Positions 35,432-44,810 are shown, counted from the stretch's first letter. The stretch: 64,000 bases of DNA from Bradyrhizobium sp. AUGA SZCCT0176 (GCF_018130145.1 NZ_JAFCMB010000011.1:124001-188000); one strand, 5' to 3'. The notes: a model not told the origin generated them from the sequence alone. Program-made: numbers and translations.

Positions 35432-36300
35432 CCGACGCGCTCCGAGCGCGCGAAAAGTCCGGTCGGCTTGAAGATCAGAACCGCAATGATGATCAGGAAG
35501 CCCATCGCATCGCGATATCCCGACGAAACGTAGCCGGCGCCCAGCTCTTCCGCCAAGGCCAGGATGAAACCACCAATCACCGCGCCGGTGATGTTGCCGA
35601 GCCCGCCAAGGATGACGATCGCGAACGCCTTGACGGCGGCGAGATCGCCCATTTGCGGGAAAATCACGTAGACCGGACCCAGCAGCGCACCGGCCGCGGC
35701 CGCCAGGCTCGAACCGATCGCGAAGGTCGAGGTGTAGATCATGTCGACATTGACGCCCATCAGCGAAGCGGTGTCATGATCCTGAAACGTCGCCCGCATT
35801 GCGCAGCCGAGTTTTGTCCTGTTGATCAGGAGATAGGTGACGACGATCAGCATGGCTGCTGCGGCGAGCACGAACAGCCGAAGCCAGGACACGGAGACCG
35901 GACCGAGCACCAGCGGCGCCTCGGGAAACGGCGTCGTCACCGATTTCGCCACACCGCCCCATATCCACAGGGCGCCGGACTGCATCGCGATCCAGGCGCC
36001 GATCATGACAAGCATGGTGGTGTCGATATCGGAGCCGCGCAGCGGCCGCAGCAATATCAGCTCGATCGCCGCGCCAAGCAGCCAGCCGGCCACCACGGCG
36101 AGCGGCAGCGCCAGGAAGAAGTTAACCCCGAGCTGATGCACCACGATGAACATGATGTAGGCGCCGAACGTATAAAGCACCCCATGCGTGAAGTTCACGA
36201 CGTTCATGATGCCGAAGATCAACGTCAGTCCGATGCCCAGCAGGGCATAGGTACCGCCAAGGACCAGCATGTTGATCAGATGTTGCAGAAACTCGCTCAA
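35428..36300 (-). CDS. livH: Liv-type ABC transporter permease LivH (second operon)
   Basis: I choose TTG 36300, which has GGGAG five bases upstream, giving 290 residues beginning MSEFLQHLINMLVLGGTYAL. The frame can also open at TTG 36312, but that has no ribosome site and follows directly on a TAA. LivH landmarks are GIGLTLIFGIMNVVNFTHG, LRPLRGSDIDTTMLVMIGAW and AIVILGGLGNITGAVIGGFI. About eight membrane segments are apparent. Confidence 0.9.
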   Translation of the reverse strand: MSEFLQHLINMLVLGGTYALLGIGLTLIFGIMNVVNFTHGVLYTFGAYIMFIVVHQLGVNFFLALPLAVVAGWLLGAAIELILLRPLRGSDIDTTMLVMIGAWIAMQSGALWIWGGVAKSVTTPFPEAPLVLGPVSVSWLRLFVLAAAAMLIVVTYLLINRTKLGCAMRATFQDHDTASLMGVNVDMIYTSTFAIGSSLAAAAGALLGPVYVIFPQMGDLAAVKAFAIVILGGLGNITGAVIGGFILALAEELGAGYVSSGYRDAMGFLIIIAVLIFKPTGLFARSERVG

Positions 36301-36372
36301 GGTGGCTCCCAATTATCCGACGCAGCAAGGTCCGCGGGTTCGCCGCGGCCCTTGCCGGTCAGCAATTTGACG

Positions 36373-37527
36373 TCAAAGTGTCTTCATGCCGATCTTGCCG
36401 TCGGTGATTTCGATCAGATAGACGTTGGGCTGGCTCTGGCCGCTTTCCTTGCCAGCCGGGCCGGATTTCCGGAACACGATGTCGCCGTTCAGGCCCTTGA
36501 TGTTGATGTCCCACATAGCCGCCTTGATCGCCGCGGGCTCCGCCTTGCCCGCCTTCTCGATTGCGGCTGCCACGGTGCGAATGCCGTCATAGCCGCGAAA
36601 ACTCTCGGTGCAGCCGGCGAAGTCGAACCCGCGCTTCTTCCATTCGGCGATGAAGTAGTTGGTCGCCTCCGGGTTCGGCGTCTTGTCGGGGAACCAGGGC
36701 AGGAAGGTCGTCAGGTGCATGGTGCCGTTGGCGGCGGCTCCTGCCTGAGCGATGATCTGATCCGGATTCTGTGAGCCGCCAGTGGTGATGATGCGCTTCT
36801 TGAGCCCCAGCGCCGCGGCCTGCTTGAAGATCAGCGTCAGTTGGTCCACCGCCGTCGTCACGATGATGGTTTCGGAATCGGTGCCCTTGAGCTTGGAAAG
36901 CTGCGCGCTCATATCCTGCGCACCCTGGTCCATCGTCTCGACGACGCCGACCGTGATCCCCTTTTCCTTCATCATCTTGCTGAAATCCTCAGCAGTGCCG
37001 CGTCCCCAGTCGTTGTTGATGATGAGGAAATCGACCTTCTTCAGTTCGAGCTTGTCGACGATCCCCTTGAAGGCGGCAGCCTCGATCGCCGACGGCGGCG
37101 AGATACGGAAGACATAGGGATTTCCCGTCGTCGTGATCTTGCCCGACGATGAGGTCTCAACCACCATCGGCACCTCGTACTCCATCAATTTCGGCATCAC
37201 GGCCAGCGTCAGGCTCGAGCCCCACGCCCCCATCAGGACCGGCACTTTGTCGCTGGTGATCAGTTTTTCGGCGACGGCGGCCGCTTCTGTCGGATTGCTT
37301 TTGTTGTCCTCGATGACGAGTTCGATCTTCTTGCCGAGAATGCCGCCCTTGGCGTTGATCTCGTCGGCAGCGATCTTGGCGCCGTTGACGACATAGGTAC
37401 CGGAAGCAGCGAATGCGCCTGTGAGCGGTTCATTCACCCCGATCTTGATGGTTTGGGCATCGGCGGTGCCACCCAGCAAAGCAGCCGCCAGCGCAATCGC
37501 TGGAGCAAGTCTGAACGTCCATGTCAT
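36373..37527 (-). CDS. livK: Liv-type ABC transporter periplasmic binding protein (second operon)
   Basis: ATG 37527 with TTGGAG six bases upstream gives 384 residues. The signal peptide is MTWTFRLAPAIALAAALLGG with cleavage near ADA. The mature part begins QTIKIGVNEPLTGAFAASGT and continues GKKIELVIEDNKSNPTEAAA, a standard Liv-type peripla_BP_6 domain. Its position between molybdenum-hydroxylase genes and the permeases suggests that its ligand is the substrate of that enzyme, probably an aromatic or heterocyclic acid or an amide (inference). Confidence 0.9.
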   Translation of the reverse strand: MTWTFRLAPAIALAAALLGGTADAQTIKIGVNEPLTGAFAASGTYVVNGAKIAADEINAKGGILGKKIELVIEDNKSNPTEAAAVAEKLITSDKVPVLMGAWGSSLTLAVMPKLMEYEVPMVVETSSSGKITTTGNPYVFRISPPSAIEAAAFKGIVDKLELKKVDFLIINNDWGRGTAEDFSKMMKEKGITVGVVETMDQGAQDMSAQLSKLKGTDSETIIVTTAVDQLTLIFKQAAALGLKKRIITTGGSQNPDQIIAQAGAAANGTMHLTTFLPWFPDKTPNPEATNYFIAEWKKRGFDFAGCTESFRGYDGIRTVAAAIEKAGKAEPAAIKAAMWDINIKGLNGDIVFRKSGPAGKESGQSQPNVYLIEITDGKIGMKTL

Positions 37528-37605
37528 GTGATTCTCCAATCTGCCGCTGTTAATCCATCCGCAGTCCAAAACTCGCCGCTCCGCACTGTGCGCAACGTCG
37601 ATCCT

Positions 37606-38811
37606 TCATGCCGCGCCGTCCTTGTTGGACGAGAAACGGTCAAACCAGCGCGCAACCCGCTCGCGCAAAAGACTGAAACCCAGCGTCATTCCGTTCAGGT
37701 CGGCGGCAACGGCATCTGCCGGCAAGGTGCCCGACAGCCGGCGGTCGAGATTGCCGGCAAATTCCGCGATCAGTCGCGCCGCGAGACCACGCACCAGCCC
37801 TGGCCTTCCGACCTGCGCCAGCATTCCCGTCAGCGTGTATCCGATGGAAAGATCGACGCGCGTCCCCTGCTCGGTCGGCACCAGCCGATAACGAATTTCT
37901 CCCTGGGTCGAAGACCGGCTGCGCCTGTCGTTGCCGACGCCGACGATGCGGCCGGACATGTCAGCCGGATTGCGTTCAACGCGCGCGGCGCCTGCGAATG
38001 TCGCGGCGATCGGACCAATCTTGACTCGGATGGCACCCTCCACCCGCTCCGGTTTCGGTGGTGCTGTCAGCGCTGCGCCGGGAAGGCACGCCGCGACGGC
38101 AGCGATGTCGCCAAACATCGCAAAGACCTGTTCTGGCGGGTGCGCGACGCTGAAATGCTGCGTCAATACGTCGGTCGGAATGAAGTCCGGAATCGAATCG
38201 ACCGCATTGACCGCCTCCGGCTTCGCCGGGCCGCTCGCCACCGGCCGCACGCGTTCAGCGCGATCAGCGCGGTGATCGAGGCTTCGACCCGAGCCGACGG
38301 GACCGAGGATCTTCCGCCCTCCACCCGGTTCCGGCGCGATATCGCGTGCGCGCCGCGCCTCGATCACGGATTGGACCGCCCGAACGATGCCGACATAGCC
38401 GGTGCAACGGCATAGATTGCCGCTCAAGCCGACGCGGATGAGGCGTTCGTCGGCTTGCGGCAACCGCAGCACGAGATCACGCGCGGAGACCAGCATTCCC
38501 GGCGTGCAGTAGCCGCATTGCAGCGCATGCTCGCGGGTGAAGGCCGCGCGAAGCTCTGTCGTAACATCGTCCTCATCGAGGCCTTCGATGGTGGTAACCT
38601 CTGCCCCTTCGCAGGCAACGGCATAGGTGATGCACGAGCGCGCCGGCACGCCGTCGAGCAGCACCGTGCACGCGCCGCAGACGCCGTGTTCGCAACCAAG
38701 ATGCGTACCGGTCAGGTCGAGTTTTTCACGGACGAAATCCGCCAGATTGGTACGAGGCTCTGCGAGAGCCTGTACTGCGCGCTGGTTTACGGATAGTGCG
38801 ATCATATTCAT
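37606..38811 (-). CDS. Fused small subunit of a molybdenum hydroxylase (CoxS-like) and CoxG/SRPBCC domain
   Basis: The 401-residue protein has two parts. Residues 1 to about 155 are a CoxS-like 2Fe-2S subunit with GCEHGVCGACTVLLDG (plant-type cluster) and QCGYCTPGML plus NLCRCTGYVGIV (alpha-helical cluster). After a charged linker at about 160-205, residues 215 to about 365 are a CoxG domain (FSVAHPPEQVFAMFGDIAAV, AACLPGAAL, then VKIGPIAATFAGAARVERN). CoxG is usually a separate protein that helps couple Cox-type enzymes to the membrane or electron acceptor. The fusion would tether this function to the electron-transfer subunit. The start at ATG 38811 overlaps the stop of the FAD subunit by 4 bases. 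Confidence 0.9.
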   Translation of the reverse strand: MNMIALSVNQRAVQALAEPRTNLADFVREKLDLTGTHLGCEHGVCGACTVLLDGVPARSCITYAVACEGAEVTTIEGLDEDDVTTELRAAFTREHALQCGYCTPGMLVSARDLVLRLPQADERLIRVGLSGNLCRCTGYVGIVRAVQSVIEARRARDIAPEPGGGRKILGPVGSGRSLDHRADRAERVRPVASGPAKPEAVNAVDSIPDFIPTDVLTQHFSVAHPPEQVFAMFGDIAAVAACLPGAALTAPPKPERVEGAIRVKIGPIAATFAGAARVERNPADMSGRIVGVGNDRRSRSSTQGEIRYRLVPTEQGTRVDLSIGYTLTGMLAQVGRPGLVRGLAARLIAEFAGNLDRRLSGTLPADAVAADLNGMTLGFSLLRERVARWFDRFSSNKDGAA

Positions 38812-39638
38812 GCGGCGGCCTCGCAGACCGCGCGCTTCAGGACATTCACATGAATATGGCGATGGGCCGGGTTGGCGACGCCTGCCTTCACCAGCAGCAG
38901 ATCAGCCACACGCCCGTCGAAGCGCTCCTTGTAGTCGCCGGCAATGCGCCCGCCGAACAATTCCGTCGCATTCGTGATGACGATCGGCGCAGCATCGATC
39001 GCGCCGATGACGACGCGGGCGGTTGCGAGGCTCGGATCGATCAGGACCGCGCCGATCGCATGCGCGAACTCGCCCGTCTTGCGGCAACTCTTGACGTATC
39101 CCCAATGCGCCGATGCCGGCCTCGCCGGAACATGGATCGTCTCCACGATCTCACCAACCCGCAGCGCCGATTCCAGCGCGCCGACGATGAACTCCTCCAT
39201 CGTGACCGTACGGGCGCCAGCAAGGCTTCGCAGCGTCAGTTTCGCGCCCAGCGCCGAAAGCGCGGAGACCCAGTCTGCCGCGGGGTCGGCGTGGCTGAGC
39301 GATCCGCCAACCGTGCCGCGATTGCGCACCGCGCGATAGGCGATGTTGCCGGCAACGGCCGGCATGGCGCCGCGCGTAACGTCCGGAATGCGTCCATCCT
39401 CGATGTCAGCGTGGGTGACACAGGCCCCGAACACGAGTTCATCGCCGCGACGCTCGACCTGCTTGAGCTCGGCAAGCCCCGAAATGTCGACGATCATTTG
39501 CGGCTCCACCAGCCGCAGATTGAGCATCGGCCCCAGCGATTGGCCACCGGCGATGATCTTGGCCGAGGCCTCCCCCAACAGTGCAAGTGCCGCCTGTAAA
39601 TCGCGCGGGCGTTCATAGCCGAAAGGTGCCGGTTTCAT
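38808..39638 (-). CDS. FAD-binding medium subunit of molybdenum hydroxylase (CoxM-like)
   Basis: The 276-residue protein has the FAD-binding IIAGGQSLGPMLNLRL near residue 28 and NRGTVGGSLSHADPAADW near residue 110, both diagnostic of CoxM/XdhB-type subunits. It carries FAD and passes electrons from the 2Fe-2S clusters to the acceptor. It overlaps the small subunit by 4 bases and the large subunit by 4 bases, so all three are made together. The start is ATG 39638. Confidence 0.93.
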   Translation of the reverse strand: MKPAPFGYERPRDLQAALALLGEASAKIIAGGQSLGPMLNLRLVEPQMIVDISGLAELKQVERRGDELVFGACVTHADIEDGRIPDVTRGAMPAVAGNIAYRAVRNRGTVGGSLSHADPAADWVSALSALGAKLTLRSLAGARTVTMEEFIVGALESALRVGEIVETIHVPARPASAHWGYVKSCRKTGEFAHAIGAVLIDPSLATARVVIGAIDAAPIVITNATELFGGRIAGDYKERFDGRVADLLLVKAGVANPAHRHIHVNVLKRAVCEAAA

Positions 39639-42019
39639 GCCGCCGGCCTTTCTGCGTCGCGCGCCGCCAGGATCGCTTCGATGACCCGGTATGGCGTAAC
39701 GGGTGACTGCATCAATTCGGCGCCGAGCGGCCGCAGCGCGTCGTTGAGGGCGTTGACGATCGCAGCCGGCGGCGCGATCGCACCACCCTCGCCGATGCCC
39801 TTCACACCGAACTGCGTATAGGGCGACGGCGTTTCCATATGATCGAGACGCGCCGCAGGCACTTCGGTCGGACCGGGCAACAGATAATCCGCTAACGTCG
39901 TCGCCAGCGGCTGCCCCGCCGCATCGAACGGCATCTCCTCGTACAGCGCGGTGCCGATGCCCTGGGCCAAGCCGCCATAGATCTGGCCGTCCACCACCAT
40001 CGGATTGACGAGAACGCCGCCGTCCTCGACGATGACGTAATCAAGGATCTCGATTTCTCCAAGATCAGGATCGACCGCGACCACCGCGGCATGCGCGGCG
40101 TAACTGAAGGTTCCGGAATCGCGCTGCGGCTTGTAGCCGGATGTGACCTCGAGCCCGCTCGGATCGACATCGGGCGGCAGATCCTGCGGACGGCGATACC
40201 AGGTGTGCGCGATTTCCTTCAAGGTGACGCTGCCGTTGACGCCTTGAACCTCGCCGTTCTGCAGCACCACCGCCGCCGGATCATGCTGCAGCAGCTTGGC
40301 GCCGATGCGTTTGGCGCGCTCGCCCAATTCGCGACACGCGGTTGCGACCGCGCCACCGGCCATCACCATCGAACGCGAGCCCCAGGTGCCCGTGGAGTAC
40401 GGCGTCATCGCGGTATCGCCGAGGATGATGCGCACTTTGGCGACTTCGACGCCCAGCATCTCGTGCGCGACCTGGGCGAGCGTCGTCTCCATGCCCTGCC
40501 CATGCGAATGCACGCCGACCCGCAGTTCGAGGCCACCGTCCGGCGTCAGCCGCGCGGATGCCTGCTCGTGACCGGGCACCATCGGAATGCCCCAGCCGGC
40601 ATAGACCGACGTTCCGTGCGCGGCCTGCTCGCAATAGATGGAAACGCCGACGCCGATCAGGCGGCCGTCGGCTTCGCCCTTGCGTTGACGCGCCCGCACA
40701 CCCTCGACGTCGATGGACGCCAGGGCGCGGCGCATCGCCTCGGGATAGTCACCGCTGTCGAAGTGTTTCTTTGTGATGTTGTCGAACGGCATCTGCTCCG
40801 GCCGCACCAGATTGCGCAGGCGCACTTCGCCGGGCTCCAGCCCCGCCTCCGCCGCGACCAGATCGAGCATCAGCTCCAGCGCGAAACAAACGCCGGTGCG
40901 GGCCACGCCGCGATAAGGCAGGATCGGACATTTGTTGGTGGCGACCGAAAAGGTTCGGCAGCGATAGGCCGGCATCAAATAGGGGCCAGGCAGGATGCTG
41001 GCGATTTGCGCCGCCTCAAGGCACGCCGAGAACGGATAGGAGGAGTAAGCGCCGGAATCGACGGTCGCTTCGCAATCGATGCCGCGCAGCCGCCCGTCGC
41101 GATCGGCATAGACGGTGATCTTGTAATGGTGTTCGCGGCAGTTGGAACTGGCAGTGAGATGTTCGCGGCGATCCTCCGTCCAGCGCACCGGATGGCCACA
41201 ACGCATCGTCAGCCACGAAAGGCAGACTTCTTCCGGCAGCAGGATTCCCTTGTGCCCGAAGCCACCGCCGACATCTGGCGAAATGACGCGAATTTGGCCC
41301 TGCTCCATGCCGAGACATTCGGCCAGACCGCTGCGCGTGATATGCGGCATCTGGGCGGCGGAATAGAGCGTGAGTTGATCGAGGCGATGATCGAAGGTCG
41401 CGACGACGCCGCGCCCCTCGAGTGGCGACATGCACTGCCGCGCGGTCGATATCTCCCGCGACACCTTAATCGGCGCATCTAGTGCGGACGAGATGTCCAC
41501 TTCGAAGTTGGTTTCGAGGAAGACGTTGTCGCCCCAATGCTCATGTACCAGGGCCGAACCCGGTTCCCGCGCCTTGCGCATGTCATAGACGGCGGGAAGC
41601 TGCTCGAGATCAAGCATCACCGCCGCCGCAATGTCTTCGGCTTCGGCACGCGTCGGAGCGACGCACATCGCAACCAGTTCGCCGACCTGACGCACCTTGC
41701 CGGCGGCGAGTACCGGTTGCTCCGAGATCTTGAAGCCCGGCAGCGCTGACACGGCACGGATCGGATTGACGCCGACCAGATCGGCCGCGGTGAAGACGCT
41801 GGCGCGATGCTGCTCCGGCACCCGTACTCCTCGGATCCGCGCATGCGCCAAAGGACTGCGCACAAACGCAACATCCTGGAGCCCGGCGAGACGAATGTCA
41901 GCCACAAACCGCCCGCGGCCACGCATCAGGCGGTCGTCTTCCTTGCGCGGCAGCCGCGCGCCGACGCCTTGTCCGGCGCCCGCACCGTCCGCGGAGGGAA
42001 AATCGCGCTCATTGCGCAC
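39635..42019 (-). CDS. Molybdenum-cofactor large subunit of a xanthine-dehydrogenase-family hydroxylase (CoxL-like, not CO dehydrogenase)
   Basis: GTG 42019 (GAGGAGAA upstream) opens a 794-residue subunit. It has RKEDDRLMRGRGRFVADIRL near the start, VISPDVGGGFGHKG for the molybdopterin site and the catalytic Glu in GVKGIGEGGAIAPPAA. The active-site loop reads PYRGVARTGVCF. It lacks the VAYRCSFR loop with the Cu-binding Cys of true form I CO dehydrogenase, so a hydroxylase of aromatic or N-heterocyclic substrates or aldehydes is more likely. The amidohydrolase gene ends 35 bases upstream. The substrate is unknown. Confidence 0.9.
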   Translation of the reverse strand: MRNERDFPSADGAGAGQGVGARLPRKEDDRLMRGRGRFVADIRLAGLQDVAFVRSPLAHARIRGVRVPEQHRASVFTAADLVGVNPIRAVSALPGFKISEQPVLAAGKVRQVGELVAMCVAPTRAEAEDIAAAVMLDLEQLPAVYDMRKAREPGSALVHEHWGDNVFLETNFEVDISSALDAPIKVSREISTARQCMSPLEGRGVVATFDHRLDQLTLYSAAQMPHITRSGLAECLGMEQGQIRVISPDVGGGFGHKGILLPEEVCLSWLTMRCGHPVRWTEDRREHLTASSNCREHHYKITVYADRDGRLRGIDCEATVDSGAYSSYPFSACLEAAQIASILPGPYLMPAYRCRTFSVATNKCPILPYRGVARTGVCFALELMLDLVAAEAGLEPGEVRLRNLVRPEQMPFDNITKKHFDSGDYPEAMRRALASIDVEGVRARQRKGEADGRLIGVGVSIYCEQAAHGTSVYAGWGIPMVPGHEQASARLTPDGGLELRVGVHSHGQGMETTLAQVAHEMLGVEVAKVRIILGDTAMTPYSTGTWGSRSMVMAGGAVATACRELGERAKRIGAKLLQHDPAAVVLQNGEVQGVNGSVTLKEIAHTWYRRPQDLPPDVDPSGLEVTSGYKPQRDSGTFSYAAHAAVVAVDPDLGEIEILDYVIVEDGGVLVNPMVVDGQIYGGLAQGIGTALYEEMPFDAAGQPLATTLADYLLPGPTEVPAARLDHMETPSPYTQFGVKGIGEGGAIAPPAAIVNALNDALRPLGAELMQSPVTPYRVIEAILAARDAERPAA

Positions 42020-42054
42020 TGTGGCGTTCTCCTCGATCGGCTGACGCTGCCTTG

Positions 42055-43332
42055 TTACGCCGCAACCGCCTGAGGCAGAATTGGCGCGATCGCGTCATAT
42101 CGCGTACCGGCACGTAGACAGAACGCGGGCTGCAGCAGGCGTTCGGCGATGACTTCGTTCTTCTCGTTGTCAGAAAGGACAAATCGTCCGGTACGCTGTC
42201 CAATGACCGAGACGTCCGCATCCCTGCCGACCTTGAGGGCTCCGATTTCGTCAGCACGGCCGAGCATCTTGGCCGGGCTCGAGGTGACCATCGGCACAAT
42301 CTGTTCGAGCGTGAGGCCGAGCGCCATCATCGAGCTCATCGCCTGGACCAGGCTGAACTTGGCCTGACCCGCAAACGGATGATTCTCGTCATCCTCGTGC
42401 TGGTCCGGCGTGCCGGCAGGCTGAGGCACGTGGGTATTGTAGCCGTGAATGTCCGCTCCGAGCGTCGTCGGAATAATGCCGGCGGCAATCGCCTTCTTGG
42501 CGAGACGATAGGAGAAGTGGCTGCCGTGACCGACATCGACCTTCAAGCCGCGATCCAGCGCCGCCTGGATCACGGGATGCACTTCACCCTCACGGTTGAC
42601 GAAACCGCCGGGATGGCGCGTGAACGGATGCGCCAGCACGTCGCCCTCGCGCAGCAAGGGGATTACGCGCTCCAGAATGGTGTCGACGTCTTCGCCGTTG
42701 GTGCCGCTCTCGGGCAGGCCCCAAAGCTGACCGAAATGCACATAGACCGGCAGATCGGCGCGGCGCCCGATCTCGGACGCCATCTCGATGACGCGAATGC
42801 CCCAGCGCGCGAAACCGCCTATCTCCGCATGGGCCTTGATGCCGCGAACGATATCGAGATTGGAGGTGGCCGACTTCACCGTAGCATCAATGTCGACGCC
42901 ATCCGGGCTGTAGAGCTTGGGATAGTAATGACCCTCGAGCCCGCCCACCAGGTAGGCCGACAGGAACGCGTAGACGCGCGACTTCGCCGGCTCGGCGACG
43001 AAATGCCGGAAGCCCGGCAACGTCATGCACGACGGACCACCCTGATCGACCAACGTCGTCACGCCGGATTGGACGCCCACCATGTCGGCATTCATGCCGA
43101 AGCGGCCGGTGACGTATTGATAGACATGCGCGTGCGTGTCGATGAGGCCCGGCAATACCAGCTTGCCGGTCACGTCGATGACCTCTCTGGCGCTGGTCGG
43201 CAGGATGTCGGGCTGCACGGCCGCGATCTTGCCGTTGCGAATGGCGACGTCCCTGACGCCATCGATGCCTGAGGCCGGGCAGATCACCCGGCCGCCGCGC
43301 AGAAGCTGGTCGAAGCTGGCGCTGATAGACAT
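42055..43332 (-). CDS. Amidohydrolase/deacetylase-family metallohydrolase (cyclic amidase/dihydroorotase-like)
   Basis: ATG 43332 with AGGAGATC upstream gives 425 residues. Metal-site features are the His pair in LVLPGLIDTHAHVYQYV, a candidate carboxylated Lys in VRGIKAHAEIG, His in LPVYVHFGQ, His in GDVLAHPFTRH and Asp in TTLGADIHGYN. It belongs to the EF_0837-like amidohydrolase branch, which hydrolyses amide or cyclic amide bonds. It is the first gene of the molybdenum-hydroxylase/liv operon and lies directly downstream of the candidate MarR operator. A ring-opening or deacylation step next to the hydroxylase is the likely role. Confidence 0.85.
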   Translation of the reverse strand: MSISASFDQLLRGGRVICPASGIDGVRDVAIRNGKIAAVQPDILPTSAREVIDVTGKLVLPGLIDTHAHVYQYVTGRFGMNADMVGVQSGVTTLVDQGGPSCMTLPGFRHFVAEPAKSRVYAFLSAYLVGGLEGHYYPKLYSPDGVDIDATVKSATSNLDIVRGIKAHAEIGGFARWGIRVIEMASEIGRRADLPVYVHFGQLWGLPESGTNGEDVDTILERVIPLLREGDVLAHPFTRHPGGFVNREGEVHPVIQAALDRGLKVDVGHGSHFSYRLAKKAIAAGIIPTTLGADIHGYNTHVPQPAGTPDQHEDDENHPFAGQAKFSLVQAMSSMMALGLTLEQIVPMVTSSPAKMLGRADEIGALKVGRDADVSVIGQRTGRFVLSDNEKNEVIAERLLQPAFCLRAGTRYDAIAPILPQAVAA

Positions 43333-43427
43333 AGCGATCTCCTGTACTTTCAGTCGGCGGAGTTCATCCCGCCGCTCCGTCGAGATACGAAGCATACTTC
43401 GTATTTTACAAAAGCAAAGCTCGTGCC
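43333..43427. promoter_or_regulatory. Divergent promoter with MarR-type operator
   Basis: The 95-base region between the amidohydrolase and marR starts contains ATACGAAG-CATA-CTTCGTAT at 43385-43404, a perfect 8-bp inverted repeat with a 4-base spacer. Its length and AT-rich arms are typical of MarR sites. It could repress both divergent transcripts. Confidence 0.75.
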
Positions 43428-43991
43428 ATGATCTATTCGTGGCGCCGACGCTCGAATCGGGCTATCGGCGCCGGATTTCGAAGCTGGGAGAGTGCGTTGC
43501 GGACGGCAAAAAAAAGTCGCGTCGAGGCCAGACACCGCCCCTGGCCACTGTCACAGCGACCGGGATTTCTTATCCGGCGGTTGCATCAGATCCATGTCGC
43601 GCTGTTCCAGGAAGCATGCGGCGAGTTCGAGATCACACCGCTGCAATACAGCCTGCTTTCGGCGCTTGCGGTGCGGAAAACCGCCGATCAGACCACGTTG
43701 GCGGCCGATATCGCGCTGGATCGGACGACGACGACCGGAGCGCTGAAGCGACTGGCGGCCCGCAATTTTGTCGAGCGAGCCATTAATGACGAAGACCGCC
43801 GCGCCCGGCTCTGCAAATTGACCCCGGCGGGAACGACGCTCCTGGCAAAAATCGAGGCCTCGGCCCGCGCCGCACACCGCGCCACACTCGACAATTTGAG
43901 TGAACGGGAGCAAGTCGCATTCGTCGAGATGATGCAGCGTATCGTGGCGGCACACTCCGATCATGACAGCGCCTCTGCCATATTCGATTGA
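43428..43991 (+). CDS. MarR-family transcriptional regulator
   Basis: The open frame from ATG 43428 gives 187 residues. The first 45 or so are atypical, and translation may begin further in, for example at TTG 43497. The winged helix is visible as EITPLQYSLLSALAVRKTAD, then LAADIALDRTTTTGALKRLA and RNFVERAINDEDRRARLCKL, at about residues 68-130. MarR proteins commonly respond to aromatic acids. The perfect inverted repeat at 43385-43404 lies just upstream, and the 10.8-kb catabolic operon is divergent, so this is the likely pathway regulator. Confidence 0.88.
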   Translation: MIYSWRRRSNRAIGAGFRSWESALRTAKKSRVEARHRPWPLSQRPGFLIRRLHQIHVALFQEACGEFEITPLQYSLLSALAVRKTADQTTLAADIALDRTTTTGALKRLAARNFVERAINDEDRRARLCKLTPAGTTLLAKIEASARAAHRATLDNLSEREQVAFVEMMQRIVAAHSDHDSASAIFD

Positions 43992-44172
43992 GCGTCACGG
44001 CATCATCTGCTGACTTTTTAGTTTGATCTGCATAATTTGTAGTCACCTTAGGCCGTCGCGAGCCTCATTACGCCCCGTTGGCCGCGGGCCACAAGGACAG
44101 CCGGCGCAAGAAGCAGCAGAGCACCTTCAAGCCTCGCCAATGAAAAGATCGCGCAGGTCGCGATCAATCCCC

Positions 44173-44781
44173 ATCCCACTTCCGCCATTCGATGGGCTCG
44201 CCGCTTATCACCTGATCCAGGCCCTCGAAGGACTGGAGGCCGAGTGGAACGAGCGCGCCAGGAGCCATCGCTTTTTCGGCAAGGTCAAGCATCCGCTCAA
44301 TTTCAATCCCGGCATCATCAAGAGCGGCGACTGGGCCTCGAGCGTTCCGGCCTGGTGCGACGTCGATTGCCGTATCGGCATCCTGCCCGGCTGGACGATC
44401 GCCGATTGCCAGGCCGAGATCGTCGCCTGCGTCGCGAAGGCCGCCAGGACCCATCCGTTCCTTGCCGATAACGCGCCTGAGGTCGTCTGGTCGGGCTTCC
44501 TGTCGCCGGGTTATGAGGTGACCGGCGCGCAGGACAGCGATGCGGTGCTATCAGCGGCGTATGAGGCCGTGTTCGGTGGCCCGCTCGAGGACGCCTGTTT
44601 CACCGGCCTCACCGACACACGCTTCTACGGGCTCGATTACGATGTCCCCGCATTCTGCTTCGGCGCCAGGATGGAAAACGCGCACGGTTTCGACGAGCGG
44701 GTAGAACTCGAAGCCGTGAAGAAGGTCACCAAGACGCTGGCGCTGTTCATCGCGGGTTGGTGCGGTGTCGAGGTGACGTAA
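44173..44781 (+). pseudogene. 5'-truncated M20-family deacylase (ArgE/DapE-like)
   Basis: From about 44190 the plus strand encodes only the C-terminal half of an M20 deacylase: LIQALEGLEAEWNERARSHR, HPLNFNPGIIKSGDWASSVP, AWCDVDCRIGILPG and FGARMENAHGFDERVELEAV. The N-terminal catalytic half, with the first zinc ligands and the general-base Glu, is absent. The sequence upstream (44023-44170) is not M20-like. An intact member is about 400-430 residues; here about 200 remain. The fragment ends normally and lies 29 bases before the next gene, so a deletion or rearrangement removed the 5' part. Confidence 0.78.
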
Positions 44782-44810
44782 AAACGCAACAAGACAGGAG
44801 GAGGTCTGCC

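Noticed and set aside
39635..42019. Carbon monoxide dehydrogenase
   Set aside because: The subunit order resembles CoxMSL, but the active-site loop is PYRGVAR and lacks the Cys of the CO-oxidising form.
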